Below are positions 43,860 through 57,600 of a DNA stretch of 64,000 nucleotides, piece by piece. Numbering within the stretch: the stretch's first letter is position 1; each line of letters opens with the position of its first letter. The translations under genes and the position numbers were made by a program. A model generated the notes under the pieces. That model worked only from the letters and a program-made list of their open reading frames with translations, did not search any database and was not told the DNA's origin. The stretch comes from Ampullaceana balthica (taxonomy: Eukaryota; Mollusca; Gastropoda; Lymnaeidae): positions 389,308 to 453,307 of the forward strand of contig CALYLW010000560.1 of assembly GCA_944989445.1 (NCBI GenBank). The letters are read 5' to 3'.

Positions 43860-44700
43860 ACAGACTTAAACCGTCTAACCTCCCCTGGCTTTAGAGCCTG
43901 GGGAAGGGGCGGGGGAGGGGGTGTGGACATCGACAAGTGGTGTCAACGCGTTAACTCAACTGGTACGTGGAAGAAAAACAATAAAAAGCTGTGAAATTGA
44001 ATTACATATGCTATATAGAGATAAACTTAAAATGCATTAATTTAACTACGGTACGTTCGATCGATCTGAAAATTTGATACCATGCATTGTTAGGTAACAC
44101 AAGTTTATGTGCAAAAATTTCAGCTCGATAGCATCACGGGAAGTGTGTCATTTTTTACTTTTGTTTTTCCTCTTGCGAACCCAAGACAGAGAGGGCGGTG
44201 AAGTTAATATAAGGGATTTATTTAAACAACTTTAAAGACAAAGATTTGACTATAAATCCCTTATATATAGGAGACATAACTAAAATTATTGATTATGTTC
44301 AAACGTGACAAACATTTATAGATGGACACAGACTGATGTCCCTTGGCTTTAAACCCGGGGGAAGGGACGGGAGGGGGTATGGGCATCGATGGTTGGCGTC
44401 AACGCGTGAACTCAACTGGCACGTGGAAGAAAACTATAACAAACTGAAATTGAATTACATATGTTATATAGAGATAAACTAAAATGCATTAATTTAATTA
44501 CAGTACGTCGAATCGATCTGAAATTTCGATACGATGTATTGTTAGATGACACGAGTCTATGTTCGAAAGTTCAGCTCGATCGCATCACGGGAAGAATGTC
44601 ATTTTTGACTTTTGTTTTTCCCGCTCGCCCGAAGACGAACGACAGAGATGACGACAAACAGAGACACGATTTCGAAGTTAATATAAGGAATTAAAAAATT
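43860..44700. repeat. Tandem duplication, about 455 bp unit, of dispersed element
   Basis: The block CTTTAGAGCCTGGGGAAGGG … TCAACGCGTTAACTCAACTG … CAGCTCGATAGCATCACGGG at 43885-44240 is repeated at 44345-44695 with substitutions. Each contains the same CGATCTGAAA core as the elements at 28633 and 46480, and each ends near TTAATATAAGG. Confidence 0.75.
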
Positions 44701-45049
44701 ATTTTTAGTTATAACAACATTAGCCAACCCCGTCTGTCCAAAGACCATACTTCCCCCCCCCCAAAACCGCCGGTCTGTCCAGAGACTATACCAGACACAC
44801 ACACACACCCCGGTCTGACCAATTTGATAATAAATAACTCATAAAAACAAAGTTTTTGACTACAAATCCCATCGCGCACCGCTCAAAATAAACTCTTGGA
44901 AAAAAACTGCACCAAAATAACACTTTCTGAACGTCATTCAATGTGTAAATTAGACTTAATTGTTCTACGCTAGTGATTGGCTGTAGGAGTCTGTATGAGT
45001 TTGAGGGACCAATCGCTACCGATGACCGCACAGAAAATTGCCTTTTATT

Positions 45050-46470
45050 ATATAGGATTTATAAAATTAGGATAAATTACTTGGGCTTTTGACAAAAACA
45101 AGTGGTACAACACCTAGTATAGAATAGATAAATGAGGGCAAATTAAAGATTTTAAAGCAAGTGCTGACATATTTAACTTTCAGAGTGTAAAATATTTCAA
45201 AGTATGTGTTATAAAATGTACAAAGGAGCCAATGGTTTGTTGCAAATTTAACTATAAAAGACATAACATTTGAAAACATAAATTTAAGAAGCTCAAATTG
45301 CACAAGACGTTGTGTCACAACTCTTGCACCAACTCAAGTGTTTGTGCCTGCATGGGTCAGCGATCTTCTAATGAACTGTCTGAGGCAAAGAAATCAGACT
45401 AAACAGAAATGTTAAAATTCATGCAAGAAATGGACAGGCAGTATTGCAGTAACATATTGAATTAACATACAATTGTTGGCATTTTTTTCTTACAGTTACA
45501 GATCATAATGCTGAAAGTTAAAAAAGAGTATGGGGTATCTGTAAAATCATTTATTTTTCAAATAACAAGTTTTGAAGTTCGTACAAATAAATAAAAATAC
45601 GTTGAAAAGATATGCAAACATAATTAAATATAATTCTTTGTCGTTATTTTTGTTGTCTATGTTAGTGATATAATTATTGAACATTAGTAATGGAGATCTT
45701 ATTAAAGAATATGTACTTTTTCTTGAAAGAAACTAATAAAACTATAGTGGTAAAAGACACGAACCTTGTTATAATATACATATATTTGAAATTGAATTTT
45801 CAGGATTAAAAGTTACTATCCAAATTTTAAAAAAAAATCAAAGAAAAAAAAGAAAAAAATAAAATAATTAAATGGAAATACCATTTATTCATAATACAAA
45901 CAGAAAACAACATTAAATTTGACAAACACATTTATACTTTGTCGTAGCACAACATCAAAACTTTCAAACGCGAATATCTCCGTTCGGCCAAACGATAACG
46001 TACAACATTGTTACTCTAGGGGGTGGGGGGAGCTGGGGGCGAGATGAGTCAAATTCCACCTAGTGGATATCGTTTGTCGGTAAAAGAAATATTAAAAGAA
46101 AGTTCATAACTTATCTTTGGGAAAAAAGTGCTTGTATGTTCAATCAGTATAATTTTTTTAATGTTTTGATGAATTACTAATCTTTTTTTTTCTTTCTGAG
46201 TCCTAAATTTAAGTTGCTCACAAAGGTATTTTTTCCCCATCGATATTGTAGCGCAACTAAACTATACACCACGATATAATACAATTTTTATTAGTTTTAA
46301 AAAAAAATTTCTTAGCTGCCGAAAGCTCACAGTGGCTCGCGGTTACCTTGATGAAATACAACTACAGGTAACTCAATCAGGCCTGCTTCCGTTATCCCCG
46401 AAGTTTACGTTATGATCACAAAACTCAACAAGTATTTAAAGAAAATTATTTTTAAAATACCTTTAAAAAC
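45050..46470. other. Intergenic, no gene seen
   Basis: AT-rich, with poly-A runs near 45830-45870 and a G-rich run at 46018-46040. Small ORFs such as 45067-45318 (-) and 46049-46240 (-) have no recognisable features. Confidence 0.5.
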
Positions 46471-46479
46471 AACTTTGTT

Positions 46480-46960
46480 TTTTACTATAAATTCTTTTTA
46501 TACGAGACATAACTTATTTTAATTATAATCCGCAGCGCAAGACAATCCAAAAATCCAAAATTTTAGTTAAATCTTGTAAAACATGTTTAAAATAATGCGC
46601 ACCGATCGGTAATATATTTTTATGAAGTGTCGTCAATATAATACGCACCACACAGCGTGATAGGAAAGTATTGAAAAGGTCGTTCAAAATAATATGCAAC
46701 GCGACACTCTAGCACAATAAATAGTATGCTTCATAGAGATAATTAGAGATAATCAAACAATTCATTAATTTATTTTCAGAACATTCAATCGATCTGAAAT
46801 TTTGATAGATCATTTTGATCGTCGGCACGAGTCTAACTGCAAAATTTCAGCTCGCTGCCACATACGAGGAAGCGTGTTATAAATCGCTCCAAAGTTTTTT
46901 CGGCAAACATGGCATCAACCAGACGCCACGATTAAATAAAAAGGATTTAAAAGCCCGACT
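46480..46960 (+). mobile_element. Dispersed AAATCC element, near-complete copy
   Basis: Matches the reverse complement of 28633-29078 over nearly its whole length, from TTTACTATAAATTCTTTTTA through ATAATGCGCACCGATCGG and TCGATCTGAAATTTTGATAG to AAAAGGATTTAAAA. The terminal AAAT(T/C)C motif is slightly degraded here. Confidence 0.7.
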
Positions 46961-46969
46961 TATTCCCTC

Positions 46970-47616
46970 CTTCCCCGGGCCTCCCCACCACGCTAACAGC
47001 TCTTCCATGCTATGATATGATGCACGGCGGTGTTTGAATTCCAAGCAGTGTTGACCAAATACTCGGGATGATCTGCGAAAGGCAATCATCGCGACTTTTT
47101 GATAGCCAAATCAGCACAGCGCTGGCTGTACGCGACTATTAGCACATTAAACATTCGTAGAAAGTTGTTAAAATCAGGGTCAAGTAAAAAAACAACAAAC
47201 AATAAGAGTTTAAATTGGGTGTTTTAGCGCAGTAGGGTGAGAGGTGGGCGGGGTTACATTGATCGCTGCGCCGTTGGTAATGACGGCCATTAAGACCCGT
47301 GAAAGCGGTGGTGCGCACCAGCGTGCACCGGAACGTCAGTCGTGCCGTACAATTAAGACGCGACTTAAAACGTTAATTCTCCACTGATGACGGCTGTTGA
47401 GCGGAACACGTATTGACACAGGCCAGATAAATCACAGCGATGTCATGATAATTATAAATGAATGTAAGATTTAATTAATAAGTGGTTTAAAATTGGCCTT
47501 AACCATGAAATCAAAGAAGACAGAAATCAATTTTTTTAAAAATAAAAACGGAAGAGTTGGATTTTATGTGGATACTAGCAGAGGCATGACGAGACGACGT
47601 TGAAAGAGAACAGGAC
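46970..47616. promoter_or_regulatory. Upstream region of receptor 5, no site resolved
   Basis: Contains no long ORF. A stop codon shortly before the chosen Met (TGA at about 47601) bounds the receptor frame. No core promoter or acceptor is convincing. Confidence 0.3.
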
Positions 47617-48687
47617 ATGGAAATAATCAGTGACGAGCTTCTGGCGACTTTAATGGGCGTCAACCTCGTCGTGATCTCCGCTATTCTGGGCTTAACGGGG
47701 CTCGTGGTCAACGTCATCAACATCGCCGTCTTCGTCAGCCTCGGCTTCTCGGACACCACCAACATCTCGCTGCTGGGCCTCGCCGTCGCGGACATCGGTG
47801 TCTTGTTGACTATGATCGGCTTCAGCGTCACATTCAACCCGCTGGTGCTGCAGAGCGTTCCATTTGAAACCATCGACGCCGTGAACTACGTTGTCCTAGG
47901 CACTACCCACGTCCTGTGTTGCAGAATCGCCGGCTGTTTAACGGCGTTCATAACGGTCGAGAGGTTCGTGTGTGTGGCGTTCCCGCTTCACGTCAAGTCC
48001 ATCGTCACGGCCAGGAGGACGACCATTGTAGTGGTCAGCATCTACGTCATCCTCGTGTCCTGCACGACGCCCCAGTTAGTTGCTAACCAAATCGGGTCGA
48101 TGTTCAACCCGCTGTCGAATGTCACGGTGACCGGTATAGTGTTGTCCACTCACGCTGACCAGCTCGAGAATTTCACGCTGACCGTGGACATCGTGGCCCA
48201 AGTCGCGTCATTCGTGGTCGTCGTGGTGTCCACCCTCGGGTTGGTCAGGTCACTGGTCAAGATATCGAAATGGAGGAGCTCAACGTCATCGTCCTCCCAG
48301 TCTCCACAAGTGTCCGGTCGTGACAAACAACTGGTCAAGATGGTTCTCCTGATATCAACAGTCTTCATCGTCTGCTCACTGCCCACAGTGGTCGGCAACT
48401 TGGTGATGATATTTGTCAAGGACTTCAACACTAAAGGCAAGAATAAGAATTTCTTCATTTTCATGTGCATCGTATTCTTCCACTTGGATGCAATCAACTC
48501 CACAATGAACATCTTCATCTACTTTAGGATGAGTTCAAAGTTCAGAGACAGGTTTCTTACACTTTTCCATTTGGGGTCGGAGAATAAAACTAAAGGTCAC
48601 CAAGAGTCGTTTGCGATTGATTTTAAACAAAAAATGAATGAAATAGAGTTCCATGGGGAAATAAAACCCTTCCACCAAAAATTTTGA
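47617..48687 (+). CDS. Chemosensory-type GPCR 5, intact
   Basis: 356 residues in one exon. Landmarks are NVINIAVF in TM1, D59 in LGLAVAD, ERF at 115-117, CSLP at 253-256 and NIFIY at 298-302. The extracellular N-terminus is only about 15 residues, without a glycosylation sequon, against about 30 in its relatives; an in-frame stop just upstream shows it cannot be longer in this exon. The C-terminal tail is the longest in the cluster, about 48 residues after TM7, ending PFHQKF. Sequons occur at N168 and N185 in loop 2. It is closest in motifs to receptors 1 and 6 (GFSDTTNISLLGLA), not to the 3/4 pair. Function in chemosensation is inferred from family. Confidence 0.9.
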   Translation: MEIISDELLATLMGVNLVVISAILGLTGLVVNVINIAVFVSLGFSDTTNISLLGLAVADIGVLLTMIGFSVTFNPLVLQSVPFETIDAVNYVVLGTTHVLCCRIAGCLTAFITVERFVCVAFPLHVKSIVTARRTTIVVVSIYVILVSCTTPQLVANQIGSMFNPLSNVTVTGIVLSTHADQLENFTLTVDIVAQVASFVVVVVSTLGLVRSLVKISKWRSSTSSSSQSPQVSGRDKQLVKMVLLISTVFIVCSLPTVVGNLVMIFVKDFNTKGKNKNFFIFMCIVFFHLDAINSTMNIFIYFRMSSKFRDRFLTLFHLGSENKTKGHQESFAIDFKQKMNEIEFHGEIKPFHQKF

Positions 48688-48689
48688 TA

Positions 48690-50980
48690 GAACTAATAAA
48701 AAATAATTTTAAAATGCGACACTTGCAAGTAAAAGGAAAAGACGATGTTTTTAAACATGCCAATTCTCTATGTTGAATGCCACACAAACAACTTGGTTGA
48801 TGTATGTCAAGTTCAATACAATTTGAATGATGTATGTTAAATTCGATTCAATTTGAATAATTAATTCTAATTTTGACACACACAAAAACTGTCCCCGTTT
48901 TGACGCAATTATCAATGAATAAAATAAAACAAACGAAAACTTTTTACGTTTTATGTCGTGATTTTCGGTGCAGTTATCGGCCCTAAAGCCATCTTGTGAC
49001 CAGGTTTCATCTTTGAGTGAGCTTCTCGTCGACATACGACAACAATCGAATGGTCAACTTTTGTCCCTACTAATTACCTTAAATCATTCACCTAAAGGGA
49101 AAATTCATTGTTTGTTTAAATTCCGAGTACGCTTTCAAAAATTCTCCAATGCCGTCTTGAAGAAGTATGCCAGGCACACGAATATTCTCTTACCACCTGG
49201 CGAGCATTTTTTGCATCATCTTTGGTTCCATTGTATGCAAGGCTCATCTTCGGCGGCTTTGAAACCATGGGCAACTGAATCGACAAGAAACTTGGTGGAA
49301 AGTGACTGATTTTTCTTCGGGGTGTTGCTGACCACGGCAAACCCTGCTAAACAAATTTGACTCTTGTTTAATTTCGGACCACACCACCTTCACCAGGATG
49401 TTAGTCGTGTCTTCTGTTCATGTTCACAATAATGTTATTATGCTTAAGACATTTGGGGAAAAAAATTGCAGTTTTCACGCTACTTCTGGTTTAAAGAATT
49501 GGGTTTCATAATGTCTCATACCAAACGGTTGGGACTGAGATCTCGTAGACTTCCTCGCATATTTGTATATAACAGAAAAATTCAGCATACAACTTCCGGT
49601 AACCGGAAATCGCTAAAAAAATTGACACTATCCAGCGTATGGGATCAAATGCTTATTTATGAAATTTCGTACACCTAACTGAAACGGTACTCAGGCTATT
49701 GTTAACACACAGAAACACACATACAGACACGATTGCGAAACTGAGTTTTTCCGACCCAGGATGGTGCAAAGCGATATTTGTGCACGTTTTGAGTCCTTCC
49801 GGTTATACGAGAAAGTGAGAAAAAAATTATGGAAGGCTTTCTTATCTTATCTTATCTTATCTTATCTGTTTACAGACGCTCCTTCTATACAGAAGATTAT
49901 TGCGTCTTACGCTTATCTATGGTTTGTGTTTAGTCCTGCATTTTTATTAGAGATTTAAATGTTGATAAAGTGTTGGTTTTCCTGGATTCTTCAGGCAACC
50001 CATTCGCACGCCCGAATTCCGGACGGGAAGAATGAAAATTTGTATGAGTTTTTTCTTGCATACGGAATAAGAAAGGTGTTTTTATCCTTATGTCTATCTG
50101 AGGGTTGTATTAAGTTATCTTTGTGTTGTATTTCTAAATTAGAATTAATTGCTTTATGTATTATTACTACTTTGCTCTTGTTCTTCTATCCTCTAGTGTT
50201 TCAAGGTTTAATGATTTAACTAATGGTTACTTAAAAATCATTCAAGACTTACGACTTCGAATTTTCAGCAGAACAGACCTGGATTCCATATTTAACTATG
50301 TTTTATCCGTTGGTTTGTCATGGTGCATTTGAAATGGTTGCCATCATATTGGTGAACGACTACATAACTTTCAAATTAAAGTTCATCCATTTTCCTATTA
50401 GCACGCCTAGATTTATTCTGATCTGTGCTGTGTCAAAAGTTTACACTGCACAAACAAACACAAAAAAGCACAAATACAAAAATTTCTTAGGGCGCCGACA
50501 GTTTAAATAAATCATTCTTTCAACACAGAAGACCGAGCGCCATTAGCTGCTAACTATATTTTTTTATTAAAATCATGTATTTTAAATTCCACGTCATGCT
50601 AAAATCTTAATATTTTTTTTTCGGCACACGAAGAAAGACGCGACGCTCTAGCATTGACCGAAGTGTTGTTGTCGATACTATATCAAGGAACGTGTTTGAA
50701 GCTTTGTACATTTCGTTTACAACGTCAGTCGGGTGACTTCGCCATAGATCACCTCTGACAACGTGGCGACGGCAAGGCAAAAAACGCGTCCGCAATTTTC
50801 CAGATTTCGATGGTCTCCGTCGGAAAAGTTTCGTGGCCTGGCAAACGAAAACACAAGTTATCTTCCACGTAATAGCGTAGGTTGGCCAAAAGATTGCGGC
50901 AAAACAAATCGTGTTCAGTTGACGGCTTGAGGTTAAGCCAAAGCGATAACCAGGGACACAACACAAACTTCAGTGCTACA
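48690..50980. other. Intergenic, no supported gene
   Basis: ORFs at 48968-49309 (+), 49959-50219 (+) and 50607-50966 (-) were examined; none shows a domain, signal peptide with sensible follow-on, or conserved pattern. A (CTTAT)n microsatellite lies at 49841-49866. Confidence 0.5.
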
Positions 50981-50984
50981 CCGG

Positions 50985-51260
50985 CCATCAACACATAGTT
51001 GAGTGATGATACACCGGCAGTGACAATAAACATATGATGATACACAGGCAATAAAGACAAACCCCAGCAATACACCGGTAATCAAAACAAACCCCAGCAA
51101 TACAAGGGCAATCAAAACAACCCCTTGACAGGCACCGACAATCAAAACAAACCCCAGCAATATACCGACATCAAAACAAACCCCAGCAATATACCGACAT
51201 CAAAACAAACCCTAGACATATACCAACAATCAAAACAAACCCCATAGCACCGGCTATTAA
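50985..51260. repeat. Degenerate 27-30 bp tandem repeat
   Basis: About nine units of the type AATCAAAACAAACCCCAGCA followed by ATACACCGG or ATACCGAC. The border with flanking sequence is gradual. Confidence 0.8.
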
Positions 51261-51636
51261 ATCGAACCTTAATGCCACACAGGAAAACAACACAAACCAG
51301 CTGCTCTAATTGAAAAGCACCAATCGATTGGAGCACCGGCAAATCGTTGTAGTTACCTGCCCCTGGTTCATGGTTTATTCCACTAATGGCAGGGGATGGG
51401 ATATGGTGTACAAAGGGCGGATCATCATCTGTATGGGAGCAACATGTTATTTCTTAGCAAATCCCGACCACTCTCTAAATTAAAAAAAAACTACAACAAC
51501 AACACAGTATATGATAGTGCCTGAAAAGTGAACATGGTATATGAGTTTTTTCACGATATAACTAAATCTTGCAGTCTTGCATTATGTGTAAGAGAATAAA
51601 AAGCCGTTTAGATGAATACCATTTAGAGTTAACCTG

Positions 51637-54600
51637 AGTTTTGTGTAAAATGTGGAGAACTCAGTTACACGTTGACTTTGTGTGAGGTTACCTCAGTTAC
51701 ACGTTGACTTTGTGTGAGGTTACCTCAGTTACACGTTGACTTTGTGTGAGGTTACCTCAGTTACACGTTGACTTTGTGTGAGGTTACCTCAGTTACACGT
51801 TGACTTTGTGTGAGGTTACCTCAGTTACACGTTGACTTTGTGTGAGGTTACCTCAGTTACACGTTGACTTTGTGTGAGGTTACCTCAGTTACACGTTGAC
51901 TTTGTGTGAGGTTACCTCAGTCACACGTTGACTTTGTGTGAGGTTACCTCAGTCACACGTTGACTTTGTGTGAGGTTACCTCAGTCACACGTTGACTTTG
52001 TGTGAGGTTACCTCAGTCACACGTTGACTTTGTGTGAGGTTACCTCAGTCACACGTTGACTTTGTGTGAGGTTACCTCAGTCACACGTTGACTTTGTGTG
52101 AGGTTACCTCAGTCACACGTTGACTTTGTGTGAGGTTACCTCAGTCACACGTTGACTTTGTGTGAGGTTACCTCAGTCACACGTTGACTTTGTGTGAGGT
52201 TACCTCAGTCACACGTTGACTTTGTGTGAGGTTACCTCAGTTACACGTTGACTTTGTGTGAGGTTACCTCAGTCACACGTTGACTTTGTGTGAGGTTACC
52301 TCAGTCACACGTTGACTTTGTGTGAGGTTACCTCAGTTACACGTTGACTTTGTGTGAGGTTACCTCAGTCACACGTTGACTTTGTGTGAGGTTACCTCAG
52401 TTACACGTTGACTTTGTGTGAGGTTACCTCAGTCACACGTTGACTTTGTGTGAGGTTACCTCAGTTACACGTTGACTTTGTGTGAGGTTACCTCAGTCAC
52501 ACGTTGACTTTGTGTGAGGTTACCTCAGTCACACGTTGACTTTGTGTGAGGTTACCTCAGTTACACGTTGACTTTGTGTGAGGTTACCTCAGTCACACGT
52601 TGACTTTGTGTGAGGTTACCTCAGTCACACGTTGACTTTGTGTGAGGTTACCTCAGTCACACGTTGACTTTGTGTGAGGTTACCTCAGTCACACGTTGAC
52701 TTTGTGTGAGGTTACCTCAGTTACACGTTGACTTTGTGTGAGGTTACCTCAGTCACACGTTGACTTTGTGTGAGGTTACCTCAGTCACACGTTGACTTTG
52801 TGTGAGGTTACCTCAGTTACACGTTGACTTTGTGTGAGGTTACCTCAGTCACACGTTGACTTTGTGTGAGGTTACCTCAGTTACACGTTGACTTTGTGTG
52901 AGGTTACCTCAGTTACACGTTGACTTTGTGTGAGGTTACCTCAGTTACACGTTGACTTTGTGTGAGGTTACCTCAGTCACACGTTGACTTTGTGTGAGGT
53001 TACCTCAGTTACACGTTGACTTTGTGTGAGGTTACCTCAGTCTACACGTTGACTTTGTGTGAGGTTACCTCAGTTACACGTTGACTTTGTGTGAGGTTAC
53101 CTCAGTTACACGTTGACTTTGTGTGAGGTTACCTCAGTTACACGTTGACTTTGTGTGAGGTTACCTCAGTTACACGTTGACTTTGTGTGAGGTTACCTCA
53201 GTCACACGTTGACTTTGTGTGAGGTTACCTCAGTTACACGTTGACTTTGTGTGAGGTTACCTCAGTTACACGTTGACTTTGTGTGAGGTTACCTCAGTTA
53301 CACGTTGACTTTGTGTGAGGTTACCTCAGTTACACGTTGACTTTGTGTGAGGTTACCTCAGTTACACGTTGACTTTGTGTGAGGTTACCTCAGTCACACG
53401 TTGACTTTGTGTGAGGTTACCTCAGTTACACGTTGACTTTGTGTGAGGTTACCTCAGTTACACGTTGACTTTGTGTGAGGTTACCTCAGTCACACGTTGA
53501 CTTTGTGTGAGGTTATCTCAGTCACACGTTGACTTTGTGTGAAATGTGTAGAACTCAGTCACACGTTGACTTTGTGTGAAATGTGGAGAACTCAGTCACA
53601 CGTTGACTTTGTGTGAGGTTACCTCAGTTACACGTTGACTTTGTGTGAGGTTACCTCAGTTACACGTTGACTTTGTGTGAGGTTACCTCAGTCACACGTT
53701 GACTTTGTGTGAGGTTACCTCAGTCACACGTTGACTTTGTGTGAAATGTGGAGAATTCAGTCACACGTTGACTTTGTGTGAAATGTGGAGAACTCAGTTA
53801 CACGTTGACTTTGTGTGAGGTTACCTCAGTCACACGTTGACTTTGTGTGAGGTTACCTCAGTTACACGTTGACTTTGTGTGAGGTTACCTCAGTTACACG
53901 TTGACTTTGTGTGAGGTTACCTCAGTTACACGTTGACTTTGTGTGAGGTTACCTCAGTTACACGTTGACTTTGTGTGAGGTTACCTCAGTCACACGTTGA
54001 CTTTGTGTGAGGTTACCTCAGTTACACGTTGACTTTGTGTGAGGTTACCTCAGTTACACGTTGACTTTGTGTGAGGTTACCTCAGTCACACGTTGACTTT
54101 GTGTGAGGTTACCTCAGTTACACGTTGACTTTGTGTGAGGTTACCTCAGTCACACGTTGACTTTGTGTGAGGTTACCTCAGTTACACGTTGACTTTGTGT
54201 GAGGTTACCTCAGTTACACGTTGACTTTGTGTGAGGTTACCTCAGTCACACGTTGACTTTGTGTGAGGTTACCTCAGTTACACGTTGACTTTGTGTGAGG
54301 TTACCTCAGTTACACGTTGACTTTGTGTGAGGTTACCTCAGTCACACGTTGACTTTGTGTGAGGTTACCTCAGTTACACGTTGACTTTGTGTGAGGTTAC
54401 CTCAGTTACACGTTGACTTTGTGTGAGGTTACCTCAGTCACACGTTGACTTTGTGTGAGGTTACCTCAGTTACACGTTGACTTTGTGTGAGGTTACCTCA
54501 GTTACACGTTGACTTTGTGTGAGGTTACCTCAGTCACACGTTGACTTTGTGTGAGGTTATCTCAGTCACACGTTGACTTTGTGTGAAATGTGTAGAACTC

Positions 54601-57600
54601 AGTCACACGTTGACTTTGTGTGAAATGTGGAGAACTCAGTCACACGTTGACTTTGTGTGAGGTTACCTCAGTTACACGTTGACTTTGCGTGAGGTTACCT
54701 CAGTTACACGTTGAATTTGTGTGAGGTTACCTCAGTCACACGTTGACTTTGTGTGAGGTTACCTCAGTCACACGTTGACTTTGTGTGAAATGTGGAGAAT
54801 TCAGTCACACGTTGACTTTGTGTGAAATGTGGAGAACTCAGTTACACGTTGACTTTGTGTGAGGTTACCTCAGTCACACGTTGACTTTGTGTGAGGTTAC
54901 CTCAGTTACACGTTGACTTTGTGTGAGGTTACCTCAGTTACACGTTGACTTTGTGTGAGGTTACCTCAGTTACACGTTGACTTTGTGTGAGGTTACCTCA
55001 GTTACACGTTGACTTTGTGTGAGGTTACCTCAGTCACACGTTGACTTTGTGTGAGGTTACCTCAGTTACACGTTGACTTTGTGTGAGGTTACCTCAGTTA
55101 CACGTTGACTTTGTGTGAGGTTACCTCAGTCACACGTTGACTTTGTGTGAGGTTACCTCAGTTACACGTTGACTTTGTGTGAGGTTACCTCAGTCACACG
55201 TTGACTTTGTGTGAGGTTACCTCAGATACACGTTGACTTTGTGTGAGGTTACCTCAGTTACACGTTGACTTTGTGTGAGGTTACCTCAGTCACACGTTGA
55301 CTTTGTGTGAGGTTACCTCAGTTACACGTTGACTTTGTGTGAGGTTACCTCAGTTACACGTTGACTTTGTGTGAGGTTACCTCAGTCACACGTTGACTTT
55401 GTGTGAGGTTACCTCAGTTACACGTTGACTTTGTGTGAGGTTACCTCAGTTACACGTTGACTTTGTGTGAGGTTACCTCAGTCACACGTTGACTTTGTGT
55501 GAGGTTACCTCAGTTACACGTTGACTTTGTGTGAGGTTACCTCAGTCTACACGTTGACTTTGTGTGAGGTTACCTCAGTTACACGTTGACTTTGTGTGAG
55601 GTTACCTCAGTCACACGTTGACTTTGTGTGAGGTTACCTCAGTTACACGTTGACTTTGTGTGAGGTTACCTCAGTTACACGTTGACTTTGTGTGAGGTTA
55701 CCTCAGTTACACGTTGACTTTGTGTGAGGTTACCTCAGTTACACGTTGACTTTGTGTGAGGTTACCTCAGTTACACGTTGACTTTGTGTGAGGTTACCTC
55801 AGTCACACGTTGACTTTGTGTGAGGTTACCTCAGTTACACGTTGACTTTGTGTGAGGTTACCTCAGTCACACGTTGACTTTGTGTGAGGTTACCTCAGTC
55901 ACACGTTGACTTTGTTTACACGTTGACTTTGTGTGAGGTTACCTCAGTCACACGTTGACTTTGTGTGAGGTTACCTCAGTTACACGTTGACTTTGTGTGA
56001 GGTTACCTCAGTTACACGTTGACTTTGTGTGAGGTTACCTCAGTCACACGTTGACTTTGTGTGAGGTTACCTCAGTCACACGTTGACTTTGTGTGAGGTT
56101 ACCTCAGTTACACGTTGACTTTGTTTGAGGTTACCTCAGTCACACGTTGACTTTGTGTGAGGTTACCTCAGTCACACGTTGACTTTGTGTGAGGTTACCT
56201 CAGTTACACGTTGACTTTGTGTGAGGTTACCTCAGTCACACGTTGACTTTGTGTGAGGTTACCTCAGTTACACGTTGACTTTGTGTGAGGTTACCTCAGT
56301 TACACGTTGACTTTGTGTGAGGTTACCTCAGTTACACGTTGACTTTGTGTGAGGTTACCTCAGTTACACGTTGACTTTGTGTGAGTTTACCTCAGTCACA
56401 CGTTGACTTTGTGTGAGGTTACCTCAGTTACACGTTGACTTTGTGTGAGGTTACCTCAGTTACACGTTGACTTTGTGTGAGGTTACCTCAGTCACACGTT
56501 GACTTTGTGTGAGGTTTCCTCAGTTACACGTTGACTTTGTGTGAGGTTACCTCAGTTACACGTTGACTTTGTGTGAGGTTACCTCAGTTACACGTTGACT
56601 TTGTGTGAGGTTACCTCAGTTACACGTTGACTTTGTGTGAGGTTACCTCAGTTACACGTTGACTTTGTGTGAGGTTACCTCAGTTACACGTTGACTTTGT
56701 GTGAGGTTACCTCAGTTACACGTTGACTTTGTGTGAGGTTACCTCAGTTACACGTTGACTTTGTGTGAGGTTACCTCAGTCACACGTTGACTTTGTGTGA
56801 GGTTACCTCAGTTACACGTTGACTTTGTGTGAGGTTACCTCAGTCACACGTTGACTTTGTGTGAGGTTACCTCAGTCACACGTTGACTTTGTGTGAGGTT
56901 ACCTCAGTTACACGTTGACTTTGTGTGAGGTTACCTCAGTCACACGTTGACTTTGTGTGAGGTTACCTCAGTTACACGTTGACTTTGTGTGAGGTTACCT
57001 CAGTCACACGTTGACTTTGTGTGAGGTTACCTCAGATACACGTTGACTTTGTGTGAGGTTACCTCAGTTACACGTTGACTTTGTGTGAGGTTACCTCAGT
57101 CACACGTTGACTTTGTGTGAGGTTACCTCAGTTACACGTTGACTTTGTGTGAGGTTACCTCAGTTACACGTTGACTTTGTGTGAGGTTACCTCAGTCACA
57201 CGTTGACTTTGTGTGAGGTTATCTCAGTTACACGTTGACTTTGTGTGAGGTTACCTCAGTTACACGTTGACTTTGTGTGAGGTTACCTCAGTTACACGTT
57301 GAATTTGTGTGAGGTTACCTCAGTCACACGTTGACTTTGTGTGAGGTTACCTCAGTTACACGTTGACTTTGTGTGAGGTTACCTCAGTCTCACGTTGACT
57401 TTGTGTGAGGTTACCTCAGTTACACGTTGACTTTGTGTGAGGTTACCTCAGTTACACGTTGACTTTGTGTGAGGTTACCTCAGTTACACGTTGACTTTGT
57501 GTGAGGTTACCTCAGTCACACGTTGATTTTGTGTGAGGTTACCTCAGTCACACGTTGACTTTGTGTGAGGTTACCTCAGTTACACGTTGACTTTGTGTGA

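Noticed and set aside
49959..50219. 86-codon hydrophobic ORF as a small membrane protein
   Set aside because: Hydrophobicity follows from T-rich composition; there is no conserved motif, no flanking gene context and no codon bias.
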